Source: Aquabacterium sp. (lineage in GTDB: Bacteria > Pseudomonadota > Gammaproteobacteria > Burkholderiales > Burkholderiaceae_C). From it: a DNA stretch of 64,000 bases. Positions 18,259-27,666 of this stretch are shown here, piece after piece. The stretch lies in assembly GCF_029946005.1 (NCBI RefSeq), contig NZ_JAQSDR010000037.1, forward strand, positions 92,991 through 156,990, written 5' to 3'. The position numbers were made by a program, and so were the translations under genes. The notes beneath the pieces are model-generated. The model did no database searches and was not told where the DNA came from. It worked only from the letters and a program-made list of their open reading frames with translations. Positions within the stretch are counted from its first letter, which is position 1; each line of letters opens with the position of its first letter.

Positions 18259-19818
18259 TCAAGGCAGAAGTTGACGAGCCACGACCACGAGCCATGCCGC
18301 ATGCAAGACAAAGAAGATGCCGACGTTCCAGTTGAACAAGCGATTACTCCGCTGCATGGCTTCGCTGATCGCTGGACTGACAACCAGCGAAACACTGCCA
18401 AGCACGGGGCGTCCAGAGATTTCTTTAAGCTGGCGACTGTCTTGCACCGTTGGAAAAAGCTGAGTCAAACCAAAGGCTGTGGCTGCGCCAGCGGCCAGCG
18501 CGGCGACGACGGCCAACAATGCGATGACCAAGCGACTCGGTTTAACGGGGCTTGGCTTGACCCGGGGGGGCTCGACCACGCGGAAATCTGCCACTTTGGT
18601 GGTCTGATCAATTTTCTCACCCAAGGAAGCTGATTCACGGCGTCCAACCAATTGCTCGTAGTTTTTGCGCACCACTTCGTAGTCACGGTTCAACTGAGCC
18701 AACTCGGCTTCAACTTGGGGCATTTGTCCGGCGAGTGCACGGGTGCGCGCTAACTGGGCGTTTTGCTCTCCAAGCTGTCCGCGCAAGGAGGCCGCCTTGG
18801 CTTCGGCTTCTGCCAATGCGACGCGGATGCGCTGGAATACTGGGCTGGTGGGGGCTGCGCGCAATCGGGTCCCCCCCTGCGCGCGCAGCCGAGCATCCAG
18901 CTCCGCTTTGCGCTGTTGTTCAAGTTGGCCAATGGTTCGCTTGGCGCTCACCACGTCGGGGTGCTCGTCGGTGTAGCGACGCATTAACTCATCCAGTTGG
19001 CGCTTTTGAACATCCAGGCGCACTTCGAGGTCTGTGCTTGGCGCGGTGGATGAGCCTCCATTGCCCAACAGCTCTGGCGGAATGGAGGGCTCTTCGGTGG
19101 ACAATTCTCGGCGCAGTGCGTCTCGGGCTTGTTCGGCGGCACTGAGTTCCACGCGCAGCCTGCCTGTCTCGTCGGACAGGTTGGACATGCGAGCGAAGTA
19201 GTCTTGGTTGGACGTACCAGTCAAACCAAAATTACGCAGTTTGAAATCCTTGAGCTTGTTTTCAGACTCGCTGAGCTTGCTTTCGTAAGCGCGAATTTGC
19301 TCGTCCAAGAATTGACGCGCTTGCTCTGAATCCCGCCGCTTGTCGCCAACCCCGGCGCTCATGAACAGTGACACCAACTCCTCCACGAGGCGTTGAGCAC
19401 GTTGGGGATTGATGTCCCGGTAGATGATCTCGTACAGGTTGTTGTTGCCGCTGGGGTTGACTTTGATGTCCTTCATCAAGCGATCAATCACTTTTTCCTG
19501 ATCGCGCTCATTCAGGTTGTCCAGCCCAATTCGTGGCGAGCTCATCAGGCGTTCAATATTGGGGCGGCTGATGAGCGTGCGGGCCAGCATGCGCACTTGC
19601 TGATCCACATCGGGCTGAAACGCCAGGCCGGTCATCAATGGCTTGAGCACGGTTTCTGTGTCAACGTAAATGCGGGCGGACGCTTCGTAGCGATCTCGGA
19701 TGATCAACACGCCCAACATCCCGGCGATCGCGATCAGCCATGCCATGGCTGCGCCGAGCCAGCGCCGCTGCCACATCGCATTCAATATCCCGGCGACTTG
19801 TCTAAGAAGGTCATCCAT
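18259..19818 (-). CDS. XrtA-system polysaccharide chain-length determinant (Wzz/BY-kinase-associated TM protein)
   Basis: N-terminal RWLGAAMAWLIAIAGMLGVLIIRDRYEASARIYVDTETVLKPLMTGLAFQPD; coiled coil; C-terminal PPRVKPSPVKPSRLVIALLAVVAALAAGA. Confidence 0.92.
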   Translation of the reverse strand: MDDLLRQVAGILNAMWQRRWLGAAMAWLIAIAGMLGVLIIRDRYEASARIYVDTETVLKPLMTGLAFQPDVDQQVRMLARTLISRPNIERLMSSPRIGLDNLNERDQEKVIDRLMKDIKVNPSGNNNLYEIIYRDINPQRAQRLVEELVSLFMSAGVGDKRRDSEQARQFLDEQIRAYESKLSESENKLKDFKLRNFGLTGTSNQDYFARMSNLSDETGRLRVELSAAEQARDALRRELSTEEPSIPPELLGNGGSSTAPSTDLEVRLDVQKRQLDELMRRYTDEHPDVVSAKRTIGQLEQQRKAELDARLRAQGGTRLRAAPTSPVFQRIRVALAEAEAKAASLRGQLGEQNAQLARTRALAGQMPQVEAELAQLNRDYEVVRKNYEQLVGRRESASLGEKIDQTTKVADFRVVEPPRVKPSPVKPSRLVIALLAVVAALAAGAATAFGLTQLFPTVQDSRQLKEISGRPVLGSVSLVVSPAISEAMQRSNRLFNWNVGIFFVLHAAWLVVVARQLLP

Positions 19819-19867
19819 GCAAAAAGGGGTTTGACGCCAAGTCAGATGTCAAGGAGTACAAGTCTGC

Positions 19868-20500
19868 TCAGAACCAGCTTTGCGGGACGATGATGATGTC
19901 ACCGGGTTTGATTTCCACGTTGGCAGAAATATCGCCACGTTTGATCAGATCCTTGAGTCGCAGGCTGTACTGTTTGCCCTGCTCTGATCCCCGCACGAGG
20001 ACTGCACCATTGCCATCAGCAAAATCGGTCAGCCCACCGGCCTGGATCATGACGTCAAGCATGGTCATGTTTTGACGGAAGGGCACAGCCTGTGGGCGAG
20101 TGGCTTCGCCAACGATGCGAATCTGCTCAGTGGACACACCTTGAAAATTGCTAACGATGACCGTGACAACCGGCTCGCGGATGAACTTGGCCAGCGCCTT
20201 TTCGATGTCCCGAGACAAATCAGCAGGATTGCGGCCGGCGGCCTCAAGGTTTTCGACCAGGGGAAGCGAGATGCGACCGTCTGGGCGCACCGTGACCGAG
20301 GATGACAGGTCGGGATTGCGCCAAACCACGATGTTGAGCGTGTCGAGCGCGCCAATCTTGTAGAAGTGATCAGACTTGCTGGCCACCGCAGGCGCTGGTG
20401 GATAGCTGCTGAACGATGTGCATGCCGTCCCCGCCAGAACAAGGGCACTCATCAACGCGATGCGACAAAAAGAAGAAATTGCATTGTGACGAAAGACCAT
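19868..20500 (-). CDS. polysaccharide export lipoprotein (Wza family, XrtA-type)
   Basis: Lipobox LVLAGTAC; YKIGALDTLNIVVWRNPDLSSSVTVRPDGRISLPLVENLEAAGRNPADLSRDIEKAL (Poly_export) and SLBB region ending IIVPQSWF. Confidence 0.93.
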   Translation of the reverse strand: MVFRHNAISSFCRIALMSALVLAGTACTSFSSYPPAPAVASKSDHFYKIGALDTLNIVVWRNPDLSSSVTVRPDGRISLPLVENLEAAGRNPADLSRDIEKALAKFIREPVVTVIVSNFQGVSTEQIRIVGEATRPQAVPFRQNMTMLDVMIQAGGLTDFADGNGAVLVRGSEQGKQYSLRLKDLIKRGDISANVEIKPGDIIIVPQSWF

Positions 20501-20679
20501 TGTCGTTACCCCGGAGAAGTCTGCTGTGGCGCAAGCATAGAGCCAAATTACATTCGGAAACGCAGCAATTGCATCACGATCCTCAGCTTAGGGGGATATG
20601 TGTCACGCAGGCGCGTCAAGTTGGTTTTATCACACCATCGCATGCTGAGCGCCTGTTCCCCCTAAATAAGGTGGTTCGG

Positions 20680-22254
20680 TCAGTTCAGTGATCCGGCCCA
20701 GCGTGTGAGCCAAGGGGTGATAGGACCGAATAACCGCGGTTTTTTGGCGGCAAGCATGAGTGCCATATCAGCATCCTTCGCTTTCCATGCTTTAAGAACA
20801 ATGGTGCCACCCAGCAGGATGAATATATAGACGAATCCTATGCCGATTTGTGTCAGCACCGCAGGATGGTGGGGCATGAGGAGCCAGCAGGCCGTGCCTG
20901 CAATCATTGCGGCCAGGCACAAGCGCACGATGTGACTGATGGGGAAGGTGACATTCAGCGATTTCCTGATCCAAATGGCCGTGACTAAAAAAATAATCAC
21001 CCGGGTGCTCGCGTGAGATACCAATGCGCCGGTTAATCCGAATTTTGGGACCAGTACAAAAGCTGCGATGGCGCTGATCAATACCGACAACGTGGCAATA
21101 CCTGCTCGCAATTTTTGGTTGTCGGTGGTGGACATCAATGCGCCAAATGCCCCTTCCGGTAAAGTCAGTCCGCCCACAACGACCATGACCTGCAGCACTG
21201 GGGTCACAGCCTGGTATTGGCTGCCGTAAAGAATGGCAATGCCAGGCTCTGACCAAATCAAACCCGCCCCGCCTATGATCAAGCCAAAGAATAAGAAATA
21301 TCGGATTGAATCGCTCAAAATGGTGTTGACCTTTTCGCTGCCGCCTGCACCATAGGCGTGTGCCATGATGGGCATCAGCATGGCCGTCAGTGATGAGGAC
21401 AGCAGGTCGATGCCGCCTCGGGTCAGGGTGGTTGCGATGGTGAAGTAGCCCACCTCTTTGGCGCCCACCTGGGTGCCCAGTAAAAAGGTCTCGATGGTTT
21501 TGTTGCTGAGGGTGGCGACTGCCACCAAAACAACGGTCCAGGCGATGTGGGGTTTGATGTGTTGGATCAGGTCGGGAGGGCATGGTGTGTAGTCGGGGCT
21601 GATGCCGTTTTTTCGCATCAACCACCAAACCATGCATATATGCAGGAAGCTGACCGCGCCAAAGAAAATGGCGTAGTCGTTCAGGTCGGCCTTGCCCAGT
21701 GCGAGCAGGCCCACGCCTGCGGCATAAACCAAACTCATGACCGTGTTGGTCAGGGCCTCAACGGAAAACTTCTTATGGCCTTTGGCGATAGAGACATCAA
21801 ACAGATAGGCGGCCTTGGATGCCACGCCAATGATCAAAATGGACAGCAACAATGTTCGATGGTGTTCCCATCCCGCCATTGGAAGCCACCATGATGCAAT
21901 CGTGAATACCAACAATATCAGCAAAGTGCTGATTTGCTGCCATTTATTCAACCAGCCGTGTATTTGGCGGGCGATTTGCTGCTGACCACGTCCGAGGTAT
22001 TCAGAGACGAATCGAATCCCGGAAATGCCCAAGCCGTGATTGCAAAATACCACGAGTAAACCTGACATCCAGATGAGGTAGGAGTACCTTCCGTAGTCTT
22101 CGGGGCCCAGGCTGCGGGCGATGATTGTGCTGACAACTAAGCCCATCACCGTTGTCACATAAGTGGCAGCCGTTATGAGCAATGCATCACGGAGAGATGC
22201 TAGGCGTCCTGATGCGGGGGCGGTCACAGGCGGTGTACGATGGTCTCGTTGCAT
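20680..22254 (-). CDS. polysaccharide biosynthesis flippase (Wzx/MATE-like)
   Basis: 524 aa multi-TM; ALLITAATYVTTVMGLVVSTIIARSLGPEDYGRYSYLIW. Confidence 0.85.
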   Translation of the reverse strand: MQRDHRTPPVTAPASGRLASLRDALLITAATYVTTVMGLVVSTIIARSLGPEDYGRYSYLIWMSGLLVVFCNHGLGISGIRFVSEYLGRGQQQIARQIHGWLNKWQQISTLLILLVFTIASWWLPMAGWEHHRTLLLSILIIGVASKAAYLFDVSIAKGHKKFSVEALTNTVMSLVYAAGVGLLALGKADLNDYAIFFGAVSFLHICMVWWLMRKNGISPDYTPCPPDLIQHIKPHIAWTVVLVAVATLSNKTIETFLLGTQVGAKEVGYFTIATTLTRGGIDLLSSSLTAMLMPIMAHAYGAGGSEKVNTILSDSIRYFLFFGLIIGGAGLIWSEPGIAILYGSQYQAVTPVLQVMVVVGGLTLPEGAFGALMSTTDNQKLRAGIATLSVLISAIAAFVLVPKFGLTGALVSHASTRVIIFLVTAIWIRKSLNVTFPISHIVRLCLAAMIAGTACWLLMPHHPAVLTQIGIGFVYIFILLGGTIVLKAWKAKDADMALMLAAKKPRLFGPITPWLTRWAGSLN

Positions 22255-22387
22255 CGCCTGGGCGACATGCCCGAGGCTTTTACTCGAAGGGGTAGTGTAA
22301 CATCATGAACTGTTGTTCACCTTGCTACATACTGTCAGTTTGGTCTGTTGGCGATGTGTGTCGGATGTTCAAATATTTTTCGCACCC

Positions 22388-23563
22388 ATGACGTCTTTCC
22401 TACTTTTGATTTTGATGGTCGGCGTTGCGGCGGTCGCTTTCCTGGCCTGGGAAGTCCGAAAAAAAAATACGCTTGTTTGGTTGCCCAGCTACTTTAAGCA
22501 AGATTGGAAAGCGCCAGTTGAGCCGGGTGTGACCAGGCATCTGATGTTCTGCTTTGTTGATCACTACGAGCCAATGTGGCTCAAACCAACTTACGAGGTG
22601 GAGTGTGCTCGGGTCGCACGCTGGAGGCAAGACTACCCAAAACTGTGTGCCGACCACAGAGACGCGGACGGTCGAGCCCCCGTGCACAGCTTCTTTTATC
22701 CCGAAGAAGAGTATCGGCCTGAGCACATGCGTGCCTTGGTTGAGTTGTGCCAGTTGGGCTTGGGTGAGATTGAAATCCACCTTCACCATGACCAGGACAC
22801 GGAAGCCGCTTTGCGAGAAAAGCTGTCGCGCTTCACCGAGTTGCTGGCTCGCGACCATGGCGCCTTGCCCAGAAACACGGTGACCGGGCAGCCGATGTGG
22901 TCCTTCATCCACGGCAATTGGGCGCTGGACAACAGCCATCCCCAGGGCCACCACTGCGGGGTCAACAACGAGTTGCTCATCTTGCGCGAAGAAGGATGTT
23001 ACGCAGACTTCACCTTGCCTTCGGCGCCAGACCCCTGCCAGACCAGCACCATCAACAAAATCTACTACGCCATTGATGACCCGCACCGCCCGAAGTCGCA
23101 CGACAAGGGCCCTCGCGTGCGTGTGGGGGGGCAGCCGGTTGGAGACCTGATGATCATTCAGGGACCATTGGGTTTCATGGCGGGGAATCGTAAATTCGGG
23201 ATCATTCCCAGGATCGAGAGTTCGGATGTGCGCACAAGCTGCCCACCGAAACTGGACCGAATCGATGATTGGGTGAGCACTGGCATCCACGTGGAGGGGC
23301 GTCCCGAATGGATTTTCGTCAAGGTTCACACCCACGGCACACAAGAGCGTGACATGGACACCTTGCTGGGTGAACCCATGGACAAGGCCTTCACCCACCT
23401 TGAAACGCGTTACAACGATGGCAAGGCCTGGAAGCTCCATTACGTCAGCGCGCGTGAGATGTACAACATTGTCAAAGCGGCAGAAGGGGGGTTGGTTGGT
23501 GATCCCGGCCTGTACCGAGATTACATCGTGCCCCGACCAAGTTACGTGCCCGAGGCGGTATGA
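22388..23563 (+). CDS. membrane-anchored protein of unknown function, putative deacetylase/metalloenzyme-like fold
   Basis: N-terminal TM MTSFLLLILMVGVAAVAFLAWEV; then RHLMFCFVDHYEPMW, EIEIHLHHDQD, SFIHGNWALDNS, FVKVHTHG: His/Asp-rich motifs suggestive of a metal site. Stop overlaps start of the next gene (ATGA). Confidence 0.6.
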   Translation: MTSFLLLILMVGVAAVAFLAWEVRKKNTLVWLPSYFKQDWKAPVEPGVTRHLMFCFVDHYEPMWLKPTYEVECARVARWRQDYPKLCADHRDADGRAPVHSFFYPEEEYRPEHMRALVELCQLGLGEIEIHLHHDQDTEAALREKLSRFTELLARDHGALPRNTVTGQPMWSFIHGNWALDNSHPQGHHCGVNNELLILREEGCYADFTLPSAPDPCQTSTINKIYYAIDDPHRPKSHDKGPRVRVGGQPVGDLMIIQGPLGFMAGNRKFGIIPRIESSDVRTSCPPKLDRIDDWVSTGIHVEGRPEWIFVKVHTHGTQERDMDTLLGEPMDKAFTHLETRYNDGKAWKLHYVSAREMYNIVKAAEGGLVGDPGLYRDYIVPRPSYVPEAV

Positions 23564-24744
23564 GCGTACTTGAGTGGGTGGTGGCTGCCAGTCTGGGGCT
23601 GGTCTTCTATTCGTATGCGCTTTATCCTTTGATTTTGGCCTTGGTGGCCATGGTGGTGCAGTTGCGAAGGGATGCGCGGTATGTGTCCTCCAAACAAGAT
23701 CGTCGTGTGCCCGCCCAAGCTCGCATGCTTCCTGCCGTGGCGGTGATCATCTCGGCTTACAACGAACAAATGCATTTGCGGCAGCGCATCGACAATCTGC
23801 TCACGATGAACTACCCGCCAGAGTTGCTGAGGTGTTACATCGGGTCCGATGGCAGCAGTGATGCCACCGCCAGCATTCTGGCGGCGTGCACCGATCGGCG
23901 CATTCAGGCTTGTGTGTACGACGTCAATCGGGGCAAAGCCAGTGTTCTGAATGACCTGGTCGCGCAAGCGTCAGCCCCCATTCTGGTTTTCTCTGACGCC
24001 AACACGTTCTTTCATCCTGACGCGATCACAGTCCTGGTCAAGCATTTCGATCAAGCCGATGTGGGTGGGGTGAGCGGTGAGCTTCGCTTGAAAGGCAGTG
24101 GGGGCGACAACCAGGACAGCGTGTACTGGCGCCTCGAGCAATTTCTGAAATTTTTCGAAGGGCGCATCAATGGGCTGTTGGGCGCGAATGGTGCCATTTA
24201 TGCCATTCGGCGCAACCTTTGGCAGCCTTTGCCGCCAGACACCATTTGCGATGACTTTTGTGTGGCCATGAATGTGTCGGCATCAGGGCATCGCCTGGTG
24301 TACGAGCCTGCGGCCTGGGCAGAGGAAGACACCCCACAAGCCATTGCTGAAGAGTACAACCGGCGTTTGCGCATAGGCATTGGCAACTTCCAAGCCTTGG
24401 TCCGGCATCCCGAGTACATCACCCGCACTTCTCTGGGCACATCCTTCGCCTATTTGTCGCACAAGGTGCTTCGCTGGACGGCGCCGCACTTGCTGTTGCT
24501 GGGATTGGTGGCATCGGCCATCCTGGCGACGCAATCCATCGGCTGGTTGAGCCTCACGTTGCTGCAGCTGGCTGCTTATGGAGCGGCCATGTGTTTGTAT
24601 CAGCTGACGCAGCGCCAGGTGGTGCTGCCTTCATTGCTCCGGATGGCGGCGTTTCTGTATGCGCTCAATTGGGCGTTCATGGTTGCTTCTTGGCGCTTTG
24701 CCCGAGGCAATTACCGCGGCTCATGGCGCCGAACCGAGCGCTGA
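23560..24744 (+). CDS. GT2 processive-type glycosyltransferase (cellulose synthase/PgaC-like)
   Basis: AVAVIISAYNEQMHLRQRIDNLLTMNYPPELLRCYIGSDGSSDAT, VFSDANTFFHPDAI, TM segments at both ends. Confidence 0.88.
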   Translation: MSVLEWVVAASLGLVFYSYALYPLILALVAMVVQLRRDARYVSSKQDRRVPAQARMLPAVAVIISAYNEQMHLRQRIDNLLTMNYPPELLRCYIGSDGSSDATASILAACTDRRIQACVYDVNRGKASVLNDLVAQASAPILVFSDANTFFHPDAITVLVKHFDQADVGGVSGELRLKGSGGDNQDSVYWRLEQFLKFFEGRINGLLGANGAIYAIRRNLWQPLPPDTICDDFCVAMNVSASGHRLVYEPAAWAEEDTPQAIAEEYNRRLRIGIGNFQALVRHPEYITRTSLGTSFAYLSHKVLRWTAPHLLLLGLVASAILATQSIGWLSLTLLQLAAYGAAMCLYQLTQRQVVLPSLLRMAAFLYALNWAFMVASWRFARGNYRGSWRRTER

Positions 24745-25869
24745 GCGGTAAAACCGGTCGTACGCTAGATGCAGGGCTTTGGCCGAGGCGTGTTCGAGCA
24801 CCCAACGACGTGCGGTTTCACCCAGGCGGGCTCTGAGCGACGAGTCCTCCAGCAGCCGCAGTAGGGCGGCTTGCGTGGCAGGCGCATCGTCGCTGGCAAC
24901 CAGAAGGCCGCTGTGGTCGTTTTTGATGATTTCGGGATTGCCTCCGACAGATGAGGCCAAGACGGCCAAGCCTGTGGCGCAGGCTTCCAGCAGCGCGATG
25001 GACAGGCCCTCCGTCAACGATGGCAAGGCAAAAACATCAAACGCCGGCAGCAAGTCGGCAACGTCGGAGCGTTGGCCGGTGATCAGCAGGTGCTTGGACA
25101 CGCCCAGTTGAGCCGCCTGTTCATTCAACGCTTCGTGCAGTTCACCGTACCCCACGATGACCAGCTTCAGGTTGGGGTGGGCCTGGATCAAGGCGGGCAA
25201 AAGCCCGATCAGCAGCCGGTGATTCTTCAAGCCCACCAGCCGCCCGACACAGCCCAGCACCAGGTCGCTGGATGCTAGTCCAAGCAGGGTGCGGGCTTTC
25301 GCCCGGCGGTCGGGGGTGGGTGTGAACCGCTCAACAGGGATGCCATTGAGCACCATGTCGGCGCGCGTTTTAGGCACCATGCCTGACTGAATATAGCGGT
25401 CATAAACTTGCTGACCCACCATGGCCACCCGTGCGGTGCGTTTGAGTGAGCATTCGAACAGGAACTTCAATCGCTTGTGGCTCAGGCGTGTGCCCATGTC
25501 GTGGCACGTGTTCACCAGTTTGGGGGCACGCCGCCAGGCCAGTAGTGACAATGCCGAGTAGTAATTCGGAACGAAATTGTGCGCGTGCACGATGTCGGCT
25601 TTCATGTTGAAAGCTTCTTGGCGCAATGCCTTGAGCACGGACCAATCCAGGGTGCCGCTTTTGTTGCCGATGTGAACAGGGATGCCGACCGCCTGCAGTT
25701 CACTGGCAAAACCAGTGGTGTGATTGATGCTGAAAACCGCGACCTGGTGGCCATGTTGCTGTTGGGTGATGGCCAGATCGGTGACAACGCGCTCAAGACC
25801 GCCGAATTCGAGTGAATCGACGACATGCATGATGCGCAGGGGCGGAGTTGATGCGTTGGCGCTGCTCAT
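24721..25869 (-). CDS. GT4 glycosyltransferase (stp2-like, PEP-CTERM/EPS associated)
   Basis: MSSANASTPPLRIMHVVDSLEFGGLERVVTDLA; LGCVGRLVGLKNHRLLI, LPSLTEGLSIALLEACATGLAVLASSVGGNPEII. Confidence 0.9.
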   Translation of the reverse strand: MSSANASTPPLRIMHVVDSLEFGGLERVVTDLAITQQQHGHQVAVFSINHTTGFASELQAVGIPVHIGNKSGTLDWSVLKALRQEAFNMKADIVHAHNFVPNYYSALSLLAWRRAPKLVNTCHDMGTRLSHKRLKFLFECSLKRTARVAMVGQQVYDRYIQSGMVPKTRADMVLNGIPVERFTPTPDRRAKARTLLGLASSDLVLGCVGRLVGLKNHRLLIGLLPALIQAHPNLKLVIVGYGELHEALNEQAAQLGVSKHLLITGQRSDVADLLPAFDVFALPSLTEGLSIALLEACATGLAVLASSVGGNPEIIKNDHSGLLVASDDAPATQAALLRLLEDSSLRARLGETARRWVLEHASAKALHLAYDRFYRSALGSAP

Positions 25870-26954
25870 GCGATGCGTTCTTTGAGCTTCAGAAAGGGGC
25901 GCTCCACCAAACGATGCGACAAAATGGCAGCCCCAAAAGCCAATGCGATGTTTTGGGGGAATGACGCAACCCAGTGCGTCGACTGGAAATTCAGGAATGG
26001 TTGCTGCCAAAGGTAGAGCGAATAACTCAACACCCCAATTTTGACCAGGAAGCGGGTATTGAGGATTTGACTCACCGCGCTGGTGGGATGCCTGACCAAG
26101 TGCTGCAGGATCAAGGCAATGCCAATGTTGGCGATGGTTTGACCAATCAAATAAGCGGCAGGTCGCGATGCATAGGCCAGCCCGTACCCTAACGCAACAC
26201 ACATCAGGCCAATTGGAATGGCTGGCCAGCGTGTCAGGCTGATAAACCAGCGCCATTCTCCCAGTTTGTTATGCAGCATGGCGGCCAAGCAGCCTGTGGC
26301 CAATGCGTCTGCGACGGCCTGGAACTCCCGACTTAAACGGATTTCAGGGCCATCGCTGTAAAGAATCATCAAAAGCCGGAAGCATGGCGCAAGGGCCAGC
26401 ATCAGGAGGCCCGCCCACACGGCCCGCCGGGTTCCCAGCAAGAACATCGTGAACGGCCATATCAGGTAAAACTGCTCTTCGACGGACAGTGACCACAGGT
26501 GATTGAAATACCAGTTGTAGTCGTGCTGGTAGTTGGCGGTAAAGGTCAGGGCATGGGCCAGGTCAGGGAGCGCCGATGCTGCATTGGTGCGCGACGTGAG
26601 GTGGAAGGTCAGGTCGATGATCCCTGACATGTACAACAACCACATGATGGCGATGTAGCAAAAAGCCGCGGGCAGGATGCGCAGACTGCGTCGGATGTAA
26701 AAAAGCTTGAGGCGGATCTGCCCATGCTTTTCAATGTCACGCAACATCAAGGTCGTGATCAGGAAGCCGGACACAATGAAGAAAAACCGCACGCCGACGT
26801 TGCCCAACGAGGTAAACGAGGGGCGATCAAGCCAGAGTGGGGCGCCGTTGGTGGCGGCCATGTGCCCAAACAGCACCAGGCAGATCGACAGGGCTCTGAG
26901 GCCATCCAGGGATGGAATGTGCGCGGGCAGTCTGGGTGCTTTGATGGGATCCAT
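25866..26954 (-). CDS. acyltransferase 3 family protein (OafA/YrhL-like)
   Basis: HIPSLDGLRALSICLVLFGHMAATNG; FFIVSGFLITTLMLRDIEKHGQI; NHLWSLSVEEQFYLIWP. Confidence 0.92.
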   Translation of the reverse strand: MDPIKAPRLPAHIPSLDGLRALSICLVLFGHMAATNGAPLWLDRPSFTSLGNVGVRFFFIVSGFLITTLMLRDIEKHGQIRLKLFYIRRSLRILPAAFCYIAIMWLLYMSGIIDLTFHLTSRTNAASALPDLAHALTFTANYQHDYNWYFNHLWSLSVEEQFYLIWPFTMFLLGTRRAVWAGLLMLALAPCFRLLMILYSDGPEIRLSREFQAVADALATGCLAAMLHNKLGEWRWFISLTRWPAIPIGLMCVALGYGLAYASRPAAYLIGQTIANIGIALILQHLVRHPTSAVSQILNTRFLVKIGVLSYSLYLWQQPFLNFQSTHWVASFPQNIALAFGAAILSHRLVERPFLKLKERIA

Positions 26955-27149
26955 TGAAATGAACGTGTACTTCGCGCTGGAGGTATGGCGGCGTGGCGTC
27001 GCTATTGGTAGCCTGAGTGCAGGCAATTGCCCGGATGTTAGACTGGCTTGGGCATAAATCGGCGATGCTGATCGGGAATTTGTCTGAACACTTTGGTTTC
27101 TGTCATTTGAATTCATGCCCTCCAATCAATCCGTTTGTCGTGGTCGAGA

Positions 27150-27659
27150 ATGAAACTGATTGATGATTTGCGGGCCAAGCAGCGCCTTTATTCACAATAC
27201 GGGCCATCATGCTCGATGGTGAAAGTTGTTCTGGCTGATGGAACGTTGGCCAATGCCTTGTTTCGTTTACAGGAGTGGCTGACCGGCTTGGGGTTGGCCC
27301 CATTGGCGCTGGTGCCGCATTGCTTGAATAAATGGATCAATGGTTGTGTGATCGGAACCAAGGCCAGTTTCGGGCCAGGATTCGTGCTGATTCACCCTAT
27401 CGGGGTGGTCATCAATTCCAGCGTCCGCGGTGGTCGCGATGTATGGCTGGAAAGCGGCGTGGTCATTGGCGACAACCGTGGGCAGTCACCCCGGTTGGGC
27501 AATGGCGTCTTCGTTGGCTCGGGCGCCAAGATCATCGGGGGCCTGACGATCGGCGACGATGTCCGCATTGGGGCGAACGCTGTGGTGACCAAGGACGTGG
27601 ATGCCGGAGTCACCGCCGTTGGTATCCCGGCCCGGGCGCTCAGCAAGCGCCCCTCATGA
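27150..27659 (+). CDS. serine O-acetyltransferase-like (left-handed beta-helix) acetyltransferase
   Basis: GTKASFGPGFVLIHPIGVVINSSVRGGRDVWLESGVVIGDNRG...IIGGLTIGDDVRIGANAVVTKDVDAGVTAVGIPAR hexapeptide repeats. Confidence 0.85.
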   Translation: MKLIDDLRAKQRLYSQYGPSCSMVKVVLADGTLANALFRLQEWLTGLGLAPLALVPHCLNKWINGCVIGTKASFGPGFVLIHPIGVVINSSVRGGRDVWLESGVVIGDNRGQSPRLGNGVFVGSGAKIIGGLTIGDDVRIGANAVVTKDVDAGVTAVGIPARALSKRPS

Positions 27660-27666
27660 CGCCCGG

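Noticed and set aside
24721-24744. 24-bp convergent overlap between the GT2 and GT4 genes
   Set aside because: Short convergent stop overlaps are ordinary in compact bacterial genomes.
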